From positions 1-64,000 of the forward strand of contig CANBWK010000003.1 in assembly GCA_947373105.1 (NCBI GenBank): 64,000 nt of DNA, read 5' to 3'. The notes beneath the pieces were generated by a model. The model had not been told where the DNA came from and ran no database searches. It worked only from the letters and a program-made list of their open reading frames with translations. A program made the translations under genes and the position numbers. Origin of the DNA: Comamonadaceae bacterium. Lineage in GTDB: Bacteria; Pseudomonadota; Gammaproteobacteria; Burkholderiales; Burkholderiaceae_C. Position 1 is the first letter of the stretch; every line of letters starts with the position of its first letter. Shown one piece after another: positions 8,501-18,175 of the stretch.

Positions 8501-9586
8501 TTATTTAGGGAAGGGCTGAATTTGCTCAACAGCATCGCGCCCTATTCGAAAAGCCATTAAGTCCTCACCCAAAACTAGCGGGCCTGCGTAGGTGCGACGG
8601 GTCATTTCCAAAACATCCTTTTCAGTCACAGGCGGTATCTTGGCTGTACCAAGCAACACGAAGTGGTAAAACACTGCCAATTTAGGTTGCACCCTAGTGA
8701 ATACTTGACCCGCCTCTTCAGGTTTGGTGTGATGATCTAGGATGACTTGATAAACGGGGTCCTTGAGTAGTTCTGGCTGCACTGCGGCTACTTGATGAAT
8801 CAGCAGATCGACTCCGGCAGAATGTTTAATCAGATTTTCGCTGGGCTTAGTGTCACCAGACACCACAACAGAGCGTCCGTCGTAGTCAATGCGATAACCA
8901 AAGGCCGGTTTTAGCAAATCACCGTGATCAACTTCTATGGCAGTCACCTTCAGGCCATTACTTTGATAGACCACGGCTGCGTCGGCAACTTCGTTAGCCT
9001 GAACGGCAACATTTTCGGCTTTGAGGCCTTGATCGGCAATTCGTTGCTTGATGTCCCACTCGTAGGCTTTCTCCAAGTAGCCCATCATGGGGCGTGTACC
9101 CGCAGGTCCCCAAATACGGAAGGGACCCTTGCGCTGCGCATAAGCCGCCTCAAGCCATCCAGTTAACCAAAGATCAGGAATGCCAACGATGTGATCGGAA
9201 TGCAAATGCGTGATGAATACCGCATCAATGGCGCCAAGTTTGATCCCCAGTTGAAATAAGCGTTGTGTAACGCCGCGCCCACTGTCGATTAACAAATTCT
9301 GACCGCCAGCCTGCACTAAAACAGCTGGGCCGAATCGCCTCATGGTTGGCGGCGGTGATCCAGTTCCCAACAATGTGACACGAAATTCTTGATTTTGAAG
9401 GGGTGGGTGAATCGCTGTTGCGACTTGTGCTTGCACTGAAATCACCACAATCGAATTTAATATTATTAAACCAAGCAAGGATTTAAGTTGATGGCTCTTC
9501 AACGTAAAAAGGCGTCTCAACAGAGCTCTGCATGTCTGCTGAAATTGAACAAGTGACAAAATATTTTTCTTTAAAAAATTAAACAT
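8501..9586 (-). CDS. MBL-fold metallo-hydrolase (RNase Z / arylsulfatase-like family)
   Basis: THLHSDHIVGIPDLWLTGW metal-binding motif; VVSGDTKPS; DHHTKPEEA. Confidence 0.85.
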   Translation of the reverse strand: MFNFLKKNILSLVQFQQTCRALLRRLFTLKSHQLKSLLGLIILNSIVVISVQAQVATAIHPPLQNQEFRVTLLGTGSPPPTMRRFGPAVLVQAGGQNLLIDSGRGVTQRLFQLGIKLGAIDAVFITHLHSDHIVGIPDLWLTGWLEAAYAQRKGPFRIWGPAGTRPMMGYLEKAYEWDIKQRIADQGLKAENVAVQANEVADAAVVYQSNGLKVTAIEVDHGDLLKPAFGYRIDYDGRSVVVSGDTKPSENLIKHSAGVDLLIHQVAAVQPELLKDPVYQVILDHHTKPEEAGQVFTRVQPKLAVFYHFVLLGTAKIPPVTEKDVLEMTRRTYAGPLVLGEDLMAFRIGRDAVEQIQPFPK

Positions 9587-9620
9587 GTGTTGCCCAAATC
9601 AGATGCGTTGTTTAATGAAT

Positions 9621-10208
9621 TTAGACGAAGTGATTTGAAATTTCAGGATCAAATTGGCCATCTATCAGCACAAATAAAATTCTGCACATTGCACCAGATC
9701 GATTGGCCCAAGCGTGATTCGTCCCACGCTCTACCAAAAAGTCACCCGTCTTCATGAGGACCTCCTCATTGTCCAGTAGCAATGTAATTTCGCCTTCCAA
9801 AATTAATGCATAGTCCACCGATTGCGTCCGATGCATAAATGGGTGTTTGGCTTTTCCTGTTTGATTAGTAGAGGCGGTGTGTGTACCTAAGGCACTCCAG
9901 GCAATTTTGGTATCTTGTGCATCTATTTTGTCAAGCCAATCACCTTCGGGGCCAAATTCAATAATTCGCACGACGGATCCGTTTTTTGGCGGCTCAAGCT
10001 TTAAAGGCCGTGAGGTGGGATCGGGCTCATTGCCCACGAAAGCAGGCGTTTGATCTGTCATCCACAACTGAGTGAGGTGGTACCCTACTCTCTTAGGATT
10101 TGTATGGACTGAGGGCGCAAGTTGGTCCTCAGTCACAATAGAACGTCCCTGTTCATCGTGACCCGTCACGATCCTGCGAATGTATGTTCTTGGGCTTTTG
10201 TCGCTCAT
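9621..10208 (-). CDS. cupin-domain protein
   Basis: MHRTQSVDYALILEGEITLLLDNEEVLMKTGDFLVERGTNHAWANRSG; ATGA overlap with the upstream Bug gene if the start is MSDKSPRTY. Confidence 0.85.
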   Translation of the reverse strand: MSDKSPRTYIRRIVTGHDEQGRSIVTEDQLAPSVHTNPKRVGYHLTQLWMTDQTPAFVGNEPDPTSRPLKLEPPKNGSVVRIIEFGPEGDWLDKIDAQDTKIAWSALGTHTASTNQTGKAKHPFMHRTQSVDYALILEGEITLLLDNEEVLMKTGDFLVERGTNHAWANRSGAMCRILFVLIDGQFDPEISNHFV

Positions 10209-11179
10209 TGCGGTGACACTCCTGTTTCCTTCACAATCTTTCCCCACTTTGTGAGTTCAAGTTTTAAATAGTCATTGAAATACTGTGGACTTCCCGTCTG
10301 AGCCTCGAATCCAGCAGCATTCAATTTATCGCGAAAATCGGGTTGCCGTACTGCTTCATTGATGATGCCATTCAATCGATTAAGAACATCATTCGGTAAT
10401 TTCGTAGGCGCAAACAAGCCGACCCACGTATAGTCTTCAAAGTCAGAGAACCCAGATTCGGAAACAGTAGGAACGTTTGGCAAGGTATCTAGTCTCTTCA
10501 GGCTTGTCACTGCCAAGGCTTTTAATTTTCCGCTTTTAATCAATGGCACAGCCGGTGGCAATGCAACACTTGCTAACTGCACTTGGTTTGCCATGGTTGC
10601 ATTTAAAGCGGGTGCTGCACCTTGAAATGGTATGTGAACTGCATCAAGTTTACCTAGAACACGCAACACATGGTCACCCGTTAAATGTGGTGTACTGCCA
10701 ATGCCTGCAGAGCCATAAGAAACATTTTTTCCTTTGAAATTGCGAATAAATTCTTTCAAATCAGCAGAGGTTTCACTCGGATGGCTAACGATGATATTGG
10801 GACTAATGGCAATTAAACCAATGTGTGAAAAATCCTTGAGTGCGTCATAGCCTGGCTCTTTGTAAAGAGTTTGATTGACAGCCAAAGAACTGGTTGTGAC
10901 AAGCAACACATACCCATCGGGCGATTCCTTTGCAACAAATCGAGCTGCAATATTGCCACCAGCTCCAGCTCGATTTTCAACAATCACTGATTGACCTAAT
11001 TTGTCTTGCATAGCTTGCGCTAGGAGTCTGGCAATGATGTCTGCAGGACCACCAGGTGCAAATGCAACCACCAACTTAACTGGTTTAGTGGGCCATGCTT
11101 GAGTCTGCCCCCAAGATAATGGGGCAAAAAAAATGAATATGAAAAAAAGAAAAACTCTTTTACGACTGATAGTGATCAC
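10205..11179 (-). CDS. Bug/TctC-family substrate-binding protein
   Basis: WPTKPVKLVVAFAPGGPADIIARLLAQAMQDKLGQSVIVENRAGAGG. Confidence 0.93.
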   Translation of the reverse strand: MITISRKRVFLFFIFIFFAPLSWGQTQAWPTKPVKLVVAFAPGGPADIIARLLAQAMQDKLGQSVIVENRAGAGGNIAARFVAKESPDGYVLLVTTSSLAVNQTLYKEPGYDALKDFSHIGLIAISPNIIVSHPSETSADLKEFIRNFKGKNVSYGSAGIGSTPHLTGDHVLRVLGKLDAVHIPFQGAAPALNATMANQVQLASVALPPAVPLIKSGKLKALAVTSLKRLDTLPNVPTVSESGFSDFEDYTWVGLFAPTKLPNDVLNRLNGIINEAVRQPDFRDKLNAAGFEAQTGSPQYFNDYLKLELTKWGKIVKETGVSPQ

Positions 11180-11490
11180 ACTTACTCCATTTGAAAATTG
11201 ACGGCGAAGTTAATTCTAAAGAGATACAAAAACTGCATTCTCTGTTTCATCTAGTGAACCTCAAACAGAAAAAATTTCAATTAAGTTTAACCCTGTGTCC
11301 TTAAATTCCTATGAATATAGGTATCTCCCTAACTTAGTAGACATTTTTCATAACGCCTTGAGCAATGGGCCTGCCAGGTTGAATCAAACCTACCGATTTT
11401 GACTGCCCAAGAGCGGCGACCTGAAACCCTCATAGACACTTGAATTTTCTGCTTCAAGGATGGTCATTTGTTTTCGGTCCACCACCTGAA

Positions 11491-12120
11491 TCAGGTTAAG
11501 GGCGCACTTGCGTATTTTCTATACCCAGGTCTTAGCTCAATTTGTTTAAACCAACGGCTCAAATGTTGATACTCCTCACGCTCAATTGGCAAGTTAAACC
11601 ATCTAAAAGCAATCAAAGCCAAAGGCAAATCAGCAAGAGTGAAATGATCCCCTGCTACCCATGGTGTACTTTTAAGTTGGTAGTCGAGAATTTTTAAAAT
11701 TGAACTCATTTGAACTCTTGTTTTTTCAAGTTCCTGCAAATTACGTTCTTCAGGCTTGGTCCGAATCAAACCCCAGAACAAAGGTCGCATTACAGGCCAT
11801 GCGGTGGTGTTATACCAATCTAGCCATTGATCAATTTTGGCTGATTGATGTGAAGATTTTGGATAAAGAATATCTGTGACGTCATGCTTTTTTGAAAGAT
11901 ATCGCAAAATTGCATGCGACTCCCACAACACCAATTCATTGTCTTTAATGACAGGTACCAACCCGTTGGGATTCAATTGAAGATAAGACTGTGTTTTGTT
12001 AACACCAAATTGCATACCTGCATCGGTGCGTTCAAATGGAATTTTTAAGTCCTCGCACAACCAAAGAACTTTTTGAACATTGATTGAATTTAGTCGTCCC
12101 CAGATGTGTAAATTTTTCAT
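11491..12120 (-). CDS. glutathione S-transferase family protein
   Basis: N-terminal thioredoxin-like fold LNPNGLVPVIKDNELVLWESHAILRYL; C-terminal FTLADLPLA. Confidence 0.9.
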   Translation of the reverse strand: MKNLHIWGRLNSINVQKVLWLCEDLKIPFERTDAGMQFGVNKTQSYLQLNPNGLVPVIKDNELVLWESHAILRYLSKKHDVTDILYPKSSHQSAKIDQWLDWYNTTAWPVMRPLFWGLIRTKPEERNLQELEKTRVQMSSILKILDYQLKSTPWVAGDHFTLADLPLALIAFRWFNLPIEREEYQHLSRWFKQIELRPGYRKYASAPLT

Positions 12121-12335
12121 GCGATTTCATAGTCTTAAGTTTTTTATCATAACTGACACCTCCAAAATGTTGTTGAAAATCTTAGCGACACAATTTGATG
12201 CTCTGCTATGAGAGTGTCTAAATTGAAGGAATGCCAAACTAAATAGTCAGATAAAAAGGGAGTAGCCTGGTCGACGCTCAAATGCTTGTACGTCATCGGG
12301 TAACTTTTGCGCTCAACAAGTTCAAGCCCAGCATG

Positions 12336-12438
12336 TAGCGCCTAACTTTTCGCGTGCTAAGTGGCAGCGGTGAGTGCAAAATGTACGAAATTGCTGGAAA
12401 ATTGTGATTTGCAATTTTTTTGACCTTTTACACGAAAT
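12336..12438. repeat. ~100-bp direct repeat, copy B
   Basis: tagcgcctaacttttcgcgtgctaagtggcagcg...cacgaaat; ends about 16 bp before the likely TlpA ATG at 12455. Confidence 0.75.
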
Positions 12439-12454
12439 TCAGCTTGGGGTTTTT

Positions 12455-12955
12455 ATGCGCGTTAAATCCAGAAGAAATGCAATCCAAGCTGGCGCTATAG
12501 TAGCCTGCCTACCCTCCCTTGTTTTTTCCCAAAACAATAGCTCTGATCTCGGCTCCTCCATCCCATGGTCGCAGGCCAAGCTGCTCAATGATGAAGTACT
12601 ACAGTCATCTCAACTCAAAGGACAAGTTCTGGTGACTTACTTTTGGGCAAGTTGGTGCCCGTTTTGCGCCCAACAATCACCTGAAATTGAAAAGCTTTTT
12701 GTTAAGCACCAGAGCAAGGGGCTATTTGTGCTGGGTGTATCTGTTGACAAAGATCTATCAGCTGCAAAGATACATTTGCAAAAAAATCGATATAACTTTC
12801 CATCAACATGGCTAGACCCACAGTTGAAATCAGAACTTAAAAAACCATCCACTGTCCCAGTAGTCACGGTGCACGACAAGTTAGGTCTAATGGTGCAATA
12901 TGAAAAGGGGCAGATGTTTGCAGAAGATGTCCAAGCCTTGTCGCGCTGGATCTAA
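12455..12955 (+). CDS. TlpA-like thioredoxin-fold redox protein
   Basis: YFWASWCPFCAQQSPEIEKL (CxxC) with an upstream leader; the longer start at 12374 would lie inside the repeat. Confidence 0.85.
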   Translation: MRVKSRRNAIQAGAIVACLPSLVFSQNNSSDLGSSIPWSQAKLLNDEVLQSSQLKGQVLVTYFWASWCPFCAQQSPEIEKLFVKHQSKGLFVLGVSVDKDLSAAKIHLQKNRYNFPSTWLDPQLKSELKKPSTVPVVTVHDKLGLMVQYEKGQMFAEDVQALSRWI

Positions 12956-12985
12956 AAAGTCCACCAATAAAATCAGCAAAACTCT

Positions 12986-13645
12986 ATGCAAATCAACACA
13001 GATTTAACCCAGAGAATAGCAATTGCTTCTGTTGACTTGCCATGGCTTGCATCTCCACTCAAAGGTGTTGACAGAATAATGCTCGAGCGCGATGGTGATG
13101 AAGTCGCTCGCGCAACCAGCTTGGTGCGCTATGCGCCCAAATCAAGCTTCAGCCATCATCAGCACGACTTGGGAGAGGAATTCCTGGTGCTCGAGGGCGT
13201 GTTCTATGACGAGCATGGTCAATATCCTGCGGGCACTTACGTAAAGAATCCACCTCGCTCATCCCACACACCTTTTACAGACACAGGCTGCACCTTGTTT
13301 GTCAAACTCAGATACCTTGATCCAAAAGACACCGAACGGGTTGTGATCAACAGTCAATTGGCTGAATGGTTTGCTGGAATGGTGCCCGGTCTGACTGTTT
13401 TGCCACTGTCCTCATTTGGAACCACAAGCACGGCCTTGGTCCGCTGGGCGCCAGGCACTTATTTCAACCCCCACAGACATTTTGGTGGCGAAGAAATATT
13501 TGTCATCGACGGTGTGTTCGAGGATGAGCATGGGCGCTATCCCAAGGGGGCTTGGCTACGTAGTCCGCATATGAGCGCACACAAACCCTTTAGCGTTGAG
13601 GGTTGCACTATCTTGGTCAAGACTGGACACTTATTAGCAGACTAA
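12986..13645 (+). CDS. bicupin protein (ChrR-like anti-sigma/cupin fold)
   Basis: Two cupin repeats: SFSHHQHDLGEEFLVLEGVFYDEHGQYPAGTYVKNPP and YFNPHRHFGGEEIFVIDGVFEDEHGRYPKGAWLRSP. Confidence 0.82.
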   Translation: MQINTDLTQRIAIASVDLPWLASPLKGVDRIMLERDGDEVARATSLVRYAPKSSFSHHQHDLGEEFLVLEGVFYDEHGQYPAGTYVKNPPRSSHTPFTDTGCTLFVKLRYLDPKDTERVVINSQLAEWFAGMVPGLTVLPLSSFGTTSTALVRWAPGTYFNPHRHFGGEEIFVIDGVFEDEHGRYPKGAWLRSPHMSAHKPFSVEGCTILVKTGHLLAD

Positions 13646-13824
13646 TATTGGCCCTCAATAGTTAGAGCTTCGTTTCTCGCGCCTAACTTTTGGCCAGTCT
13701 TTGCTAAAAAAAACTATTGGATCACACGCTTATTGCAAGCACATAGGCTTATCCATAGACTTCGATTGGGTAAACTACGATCAATACCGACACAAACTTT
13801 CAATAGCAATAGATCATAAAGTTG

Positions 13825-14724
13825 TTAAGCCTTCACCAATTTACCCAGCCCTGTAATTGCCTCTTCAAAGTTATAAATTATTCGCACGCCCTTAGGTGCT
13901 CGCTTGACCTGCAACAAACCAGCTCCGCCTGCCCAGATCTGCGTACTCTGAGGTAGCAAACGCCTCAAATGCGCCAGCGTTGGCACAACATCGCGCAGGG
14001 GATACGAAAAACTGAATGTCAGCACAACAACATCGGCTTTGCAATCTGCGGCTGCCAACCTCAAACTGTTCAATGGCATATCGGTTCCAACGTTCACGAT
14101 GTAAGCACCCGCCTCAGCCATCACGGCCTCAACCATAAGCAAACCAAGCTGATGGCGCTCACCGGGCGGCAAAGCAAATAAGAAAACTGGAAAAGCACTT
14201 TTGGGTTTCGATTTGAGTGTTTCCGCAATCAAATAACGCTCGATCATTGAGGAACAAAGGTGTTCGTGATAAACATCAATTTCACCGCCAGCCCAGGCGT
14301 CTCCAATACCAATCATCAGTGGCGTGATCGTATTTTGGACAAAGTCCAACATCGTGCGTTTAGCACGTTGTTTGAGAAGCAAGGCTTTAAATGCCTCGCT
14401 ATCGGGGTGACCAAGTAGGTTTATCAAAGCATTGGTTGAGTCTGAGCGTTCCAACTCATGTTTGATTAGGTTCAGGTCCGCGGTAAGTCTTAAATTTTCG
14501 GCTGCTGTCTGAGGAACGACTTGACCAGGACGAAGCCCTGCTTCTAACAGGCGTTTGATTACCAAGAGCCTATCGACGGATTCGCTCGAATAAATGGCCT
14601 TGCCATTTACATCATATTGAGCAGGTGGAAAGCCGAATCGTTGGCGCCATTTTCGGAGTTGATCAATGCCAAAGCCCGTTCTAAGTTCGATTTCCGACTG
14701 TAAGACATAGGCATTTTCTGACAT
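13825..14724 (-). CDS. MerR-family regulator with C-terminal cobalamin-binding domain (CarH/LitR-like)
   Basis: N-terminal MerR wHTH (TGFGIDQLRKWRQRFGFP), W-x9-EH (WAGGEIDVYHEH), ExHxxG (ERHQLG), VGTDMPL. Confidence 0.83.
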   Translation of the reverse strand: MSENAYVLQSEIELRTGFGIDQLRKWRQRFGFPPAQYDVNGKAIYSSESVDRLLVIKRLLEAGLRPGQVVPQTAAENLRLTADLNLIKHELERSDSTNALINLLGHPDSEAFKALLLKQRAKRTMLDFVQNTITPLMIGIGDAWAGGEIDVYHEHLCSSMIERYLIAETLKSKPKSAFPVFLFALPPGERHQLGLLMVEAVMAEAGAYIVNVGTDMPLNSLRLAAADCKADVVVLTFSFSYPLRDVVPTLAHLRRLLPQSTQIWAGGAGLLQVKRAPKGVRIIYNFEEAITGLGKLVKA

Positions 14725-14754
14725 ATCCAGTCAGGGTAACAAAAAAAGAAACAT

Positions 14755-14774
14755 TTGTCCCCCCTGTTTTGTCC
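14755..14774. promoter_or_regulatory. candidate operator: TTGTCC direct repeat, 14-bp period
   Basis: TTGTCCcccctgttTTGTCC in the divergent regulator intergenic region. Confidence 0.35.
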
Positions 14775-14928
14775 TAGGTAAAAGTCTTAAATTATTGAGA
14801 CGCACAAGGAGAAGTAGATTTTCTTTTCTAAATCAGTCACTCAATAACAACGTCGCAATTTCACCAGAAAAATACAGCACCCAAGAGTCGATCAGTCAGT
14901 GTAAATTTTATTAAAGGCGGATCAGGCC

Positions 14929-15756
14929 ATGTTTGCAAAAAATTCAATGGACTTAAAATACAAATTTTTCGAAGACCATGGGGCTGTCAACTCCGATTAC
15001 CAATCCTCTATATTGTCAATCGTCGAATCACAGATCATTCCTCGTTTGCTGATAGCTGAGCGGGTTAAAAAACGGCATCTGAGCTTGGTCCCTTCATCCC
15101 CTGCATTGCCAACTCAAAAACAAATAGCGCTATTTGTAGATCTTTGCATATCAAAAGATCAGAAAGTTTCGCAAGCCTTTGTTGATGATTTTATTAAGAC
15201 AGGCTTGCACAAAGAAGACATCCTCTTAGACCTGATTGCCCCTGCGGCTCGGTACTTAGGATCGCAATGGGATGAAGACCATATGGATTTTTCTCAAGTG
15301 AATTTGGGATTTGTTCGACTTCATGCAATTACCAATGAGTTTAGATTTGCCTTCAAAGAGCGTCTGTCTGTCAAAGGTAAAGTCAATAAAGTGATGATCG
15401 CTACTGCACCTGGGTCTTTGCATATGCTTGGCGCAACTATCGTGGCTGATTTTTTTCGCCAAAAAGGATGGCAAGTTGAGGTTGCAATTTCATCTTCCTC
15501 GCATGAACTGGTTCAGACCGTCAGCAGTGAATGGTTTGATGTGATCGGATTGTCCATCAGCATTGAGCAACAACTTACGAATTTAGCAGATTTAATAGCG
15601 CAATTTAAATGCTCATCTCTCAATCCGCGCTTAGCGGTTTTGTTAGGTGGTCCAATTTTCGCAACAAAAGTATGGCGCCCTATTGACTTTGGTGCAGATG
15701 GCATTTGTGTAGATGCAAAACATGCCGTTGGCTTAGCTGAATCACTTCTACCTTAA
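14929..15756 (+). CDS. stand-alone B12-binding-domain protein (AerR/PpaA-like)
   Basis: LGSQWDEDHMDFSQVNLGFVRLHAI followed by a B12-type domain (SLHMLGATIVADFFRQKGWQVEVAISSS). Confidence 0.7.
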   Translation: MFAKNSMDLKYKFFEDHGAVNSDYQSSILSIVESQIIPRLLIAERVKKRHLSLVPSSPALPTQKQIALFVDLCISKDQKVSQAFVDDFIKTGLHKEDILLDLIAPAARYLGSQWDEDHMDFSQVNLGFVRLHAITNEFRFAFKERLSVKGKVNKVMIATAPGSLHMLGATIVADFFRQKGWQVEVAISSSSHELVQTVSSEWFDVIGLSISIEQQLTNLADLIAQFKCSSLNPRLAVLLGGPIFATKVWRPIDFGADGICVDAKHAVGLAESLLP

Positions 15757-15792
15757 TATTAAACTCAGCCAGTAGCCCGCTGCGCTTAGCCC

Positions 15793-15818
15793 CAGCCAGC
15801 TCTAGGCTGATCATTTTT
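15793..15818 (+). terminator. possible intrinsic terminator
   Basis: CAGCC-AGCTCTA-GGCTG followed by ATCATTTTT. Confidence 0.4.
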
Positions 15819-15835
15819 GAAAGACAAATTTAAAA

Positions 15836-16675
15836 ATGATATCAAACATATCAAAATTTGCTTTTTTATTGTTTATTTTTGTTTTAGAAAATATTATTCA
15901 AGCACAAACAGTTAGTTCAAGCCTTCACTCATCAAAAGCTATGGCACTTATTCCCGAAGGTACTTTTACAATGGGCTCCAACATAGGAGCAGACGACGAA
16001 AAACCGGCACATACGCGCAGTGTTAAATCTTTTTTTATCGATGAATTACCCATCACAAATGCTGAATTTGCTGAGTTTCTCAATAGCCAGGGCTTAAGAA
16101 ATCAACGAGGTGAAAACTTTTATGATGATGATGACAATGACGCAAGAATTCATTTGCATAATTTTAAATGGCAGGCTGATGATGGTTTTGCAACGCACCC
16201 TGTCAACGAAGTTAGTTGGGTGGGTGCTCGCGATTACTGCTATTGGTTAAAAAAGCGATTACCTACCGAAGAGGAATGGGAAAAATCAGCACGCGGAACA
16301 GATGAAAGAAAGTACCCCTGGGGGAATTCAAAGCCGAATAACAACAAGGCTCTTTATGGCGCAGGATTCAACTCATCAGCACCAGTTGATGCATTTCCAG
16401 AGGGAGCAAGCCCTTACGGTATTTTAGACATGGCCGGCAATCAATGGGAATGGGTTTCTAGCGCCTATAAACCCTACCCCTATAGATCCGACGATGGCAG
16501 AGAAAACCAAAATTCTGGTCCTATACGCTCCACTCGTGGTGGTGGGCATGACTCAAACGAGGAAGAAATAACAACAACCCAAAGAGGTAGAAATCTATCT
16601 CGAAATCCTAAAGCGGGTCATCACAACATTGGGTTTCGATGCGCACGATCCTCAAACCAGATTGAAAAAAACTAA
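15836..16675 (+). CDS. formylglycine-generating-enzyme/SUMF1-family protein
   Basis: IPEGTFTMGSN, HPVNEVSWVGARDYCYWLKKRLPTEEEWEKSARG, YGILDMAGNQWEWVSS, GFRCAR. Confidence 0.9.
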   Translation: MISNISKFAFLLFIFVLENIIQAQTVSSSLHSSKAMALIPEGTFTMGSNIGADDEKPAHTRSVKSFFIDELPITNAEFAEFLNSQGLRNQRGENFYDDDDNDARIHLHNFKWQADDGFATHPVNEVSWVGARDYCYWLKKRLPTEEEWEKSARGTDERKYPWGNSKPNNNKALYGAGFNSSAPVDAFPEGASPYGILDMAGNQWEWVSSAYKPYPYRSDDGRENQNSGPIRSTRGGGHDSNEEEITTTQRGRNLSRNPKAGHHNIGFRCARSSNQIEKN

Positions 16676-16744
16676 CATTGCGTGCACGGTATTTTTTTTA
16701 TATCATCCGCCAAATTTTGAAGTATTGAAAACGGGAGATTCTCT

Positions 16745-17020
16745 TTGATCGCTAACAGTCTTCCAATCATCTGGGTCGATGCCATTCTGCTTTTCACTGT
16801 GTTCGAGTGGCTCGTCTTGAGCTTTAGAAGCACCAAAACACAAAAAGGTTTGCGATTTGTCGACATCAGCGCAGGGCTTCTTCCTGGGTGGCTTTTGATG
16901 CTCTCTCTTCGATTTGCAGCGCCAGCTGAATTGTCAATCGAAGTGTTTATTTGCCTTTCCCTAGCCGGAATGGCGCACGCTTTGGATTTTTACCGTCGAT
17001 ACAAATATATCTCTGGCTGA
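16745..17020 (+). CDS. small hydrophobic membrane protein
   Basis: 91 aa with several hydrophobic segments. Confidence 0.55.
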   Translation: MIANSLPIIWVDAILLFTVFEWLVLSFRSTKTQKGLRFVDISAGLLPGWLLMLSLRFAAPAELSIEVFICLSLAGMAHALDFYRRYKYISG

Positions 17021-17196
17021 TCCAAGGATGCCTTGTGTTAACGCTGACATCAATTCACCACCACTATAGCTTTTAAGCTGCCAATTTTCGGTCGATATCA
17101 ACACCCCAAGCGCCGGAAACTTAATCACCCTGAATTGCACATTTCTTGATAGTATTCACTCTTGATGTCAGGTAATACTTACCTAGAGGAGTCATC

Positions 17197-18174
17197 ATGA
17201 AATTTCCTCGGCGATCATTGCTGCATATGGCCTTGGGGGCATCTGCTTTGTCGGCAATAAGCCGCATAGGCTGGGCGCAAAACTATCCTACACGGCCAGC
17301 TAAAATTTTGGTTGGTTTTGCTGCTGGTGGCGCCACCGACATCCAGGCGCGCTTGATGGGCCAATGGCTTTCGGAACGTCTTGGGCAACCCTACGTCATT
17401 GAAAACCGCGCAGGCGCAAGCGGCAACATTGCGACTGACGCAGTCGCTAAAGCCTCTCCTGATGGTTACACGCTCCTGCAAATCGTTACCCCTCATGCCA
17501 TCAATGCCGCCCTGTTTACCAATCTCAATTTTGACTTTATCAGGGACATAGCGCCAGTCATATGCGCTGCGCGACTGGCCTATGTCGTCGTGGTTCACCC
17601 TTCATTCCCGGCGAAGACGATGCAAGAGTTCATTGCATATGCCAGAGCCAATCCGGGCAAAATCAATTATGGTTCGGCTGGCCAAGGGACTCCGCAGAAC
17701 TTTGCTTGCGAACTTTTTAAGATGATGACCGGACTGAATCTGGTTCATGTGCCCTATAAAGGTGGCGCCCCTGCTATTGCAGATCTGATCGCTGGCCATG
17801 TACAGGTGGTTTTCGCTCCCGTGTCGGAATCCATTCAACAAATTAAAGCGGGAAAACTGCGCGCTCTTGCTGCCACGACAACGTCCCGTTTGAACGTATT
17901 GCCTGATGTGCCAACAGTGGGAGAGTTCGTTCCCGGCTATGAGGCCAGTGGTTTTGCTGGAATCGGAGTTCCAAAAAATACCCCCGTTGAAATTATCAAT
18001 ATGCTCAACAAAGAACTTAACTTGGGGCTTGCTGACAGTAAGGTTCAAGCTCGAATTACTGACCTTGGCGGAACCGTGCTGGGCGGTACGCCCGCTGAAT
18101 TTGGGGCCATCCTCTCCGAGGCCACAGACAAGTGGGCAAAGGTGATTAAGTTTGCTGGGATCAAGGTGGAATAG
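17197..18174 (+). CDS. Bug/TctC-family substrate-binding protein
   Basis: FPRRSLLHMALG leader (Tat-like), YPTRPAKILVGFAAGGATDIQARLMGQWLSERLGQPYVIENRAGASG. Confidence 0.93.
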   Translation: MKFPRRSLLHMALGASALSAISRIGWAQNYPTRPAKILVGFAAGGATDIQARLMGQWLSERLGQPYVIENRAGASGNIATDAVAKASPDGYTLLQIVTPHAINAALFTNLNFDFIRDIAPVICAARLAYVVVVHPSFPAKTMQEFIAYARANPGKINYGSAGQGTPQNFACELFKMMTGLNLVHVPYKGGAPAIADLIAGHVQVVFAPVSESIQQIKAGKLRALAATTTSRLNVLPDVPTVGEFVPGYEASGFAGIGVPKNTPVEIINMLNKELNLGLADSKVQARITDLGGTVLGGTPAEFGAILSEATDKWAKVIKFAGIKVE

Positions 18175-18175
18175 G

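Noticed and set aside
13666-13692. GTTAGAGC...GCGCCTAAC, considered as an integron attC site; it also shares GCGCCTAACTTTT with the 8.1/12.3-kb repeat
   Set aside because: attC needs AAC-type and GTT-type core boxes in the opposite order; the shared 13 nt are too short to call a third repeat copy.
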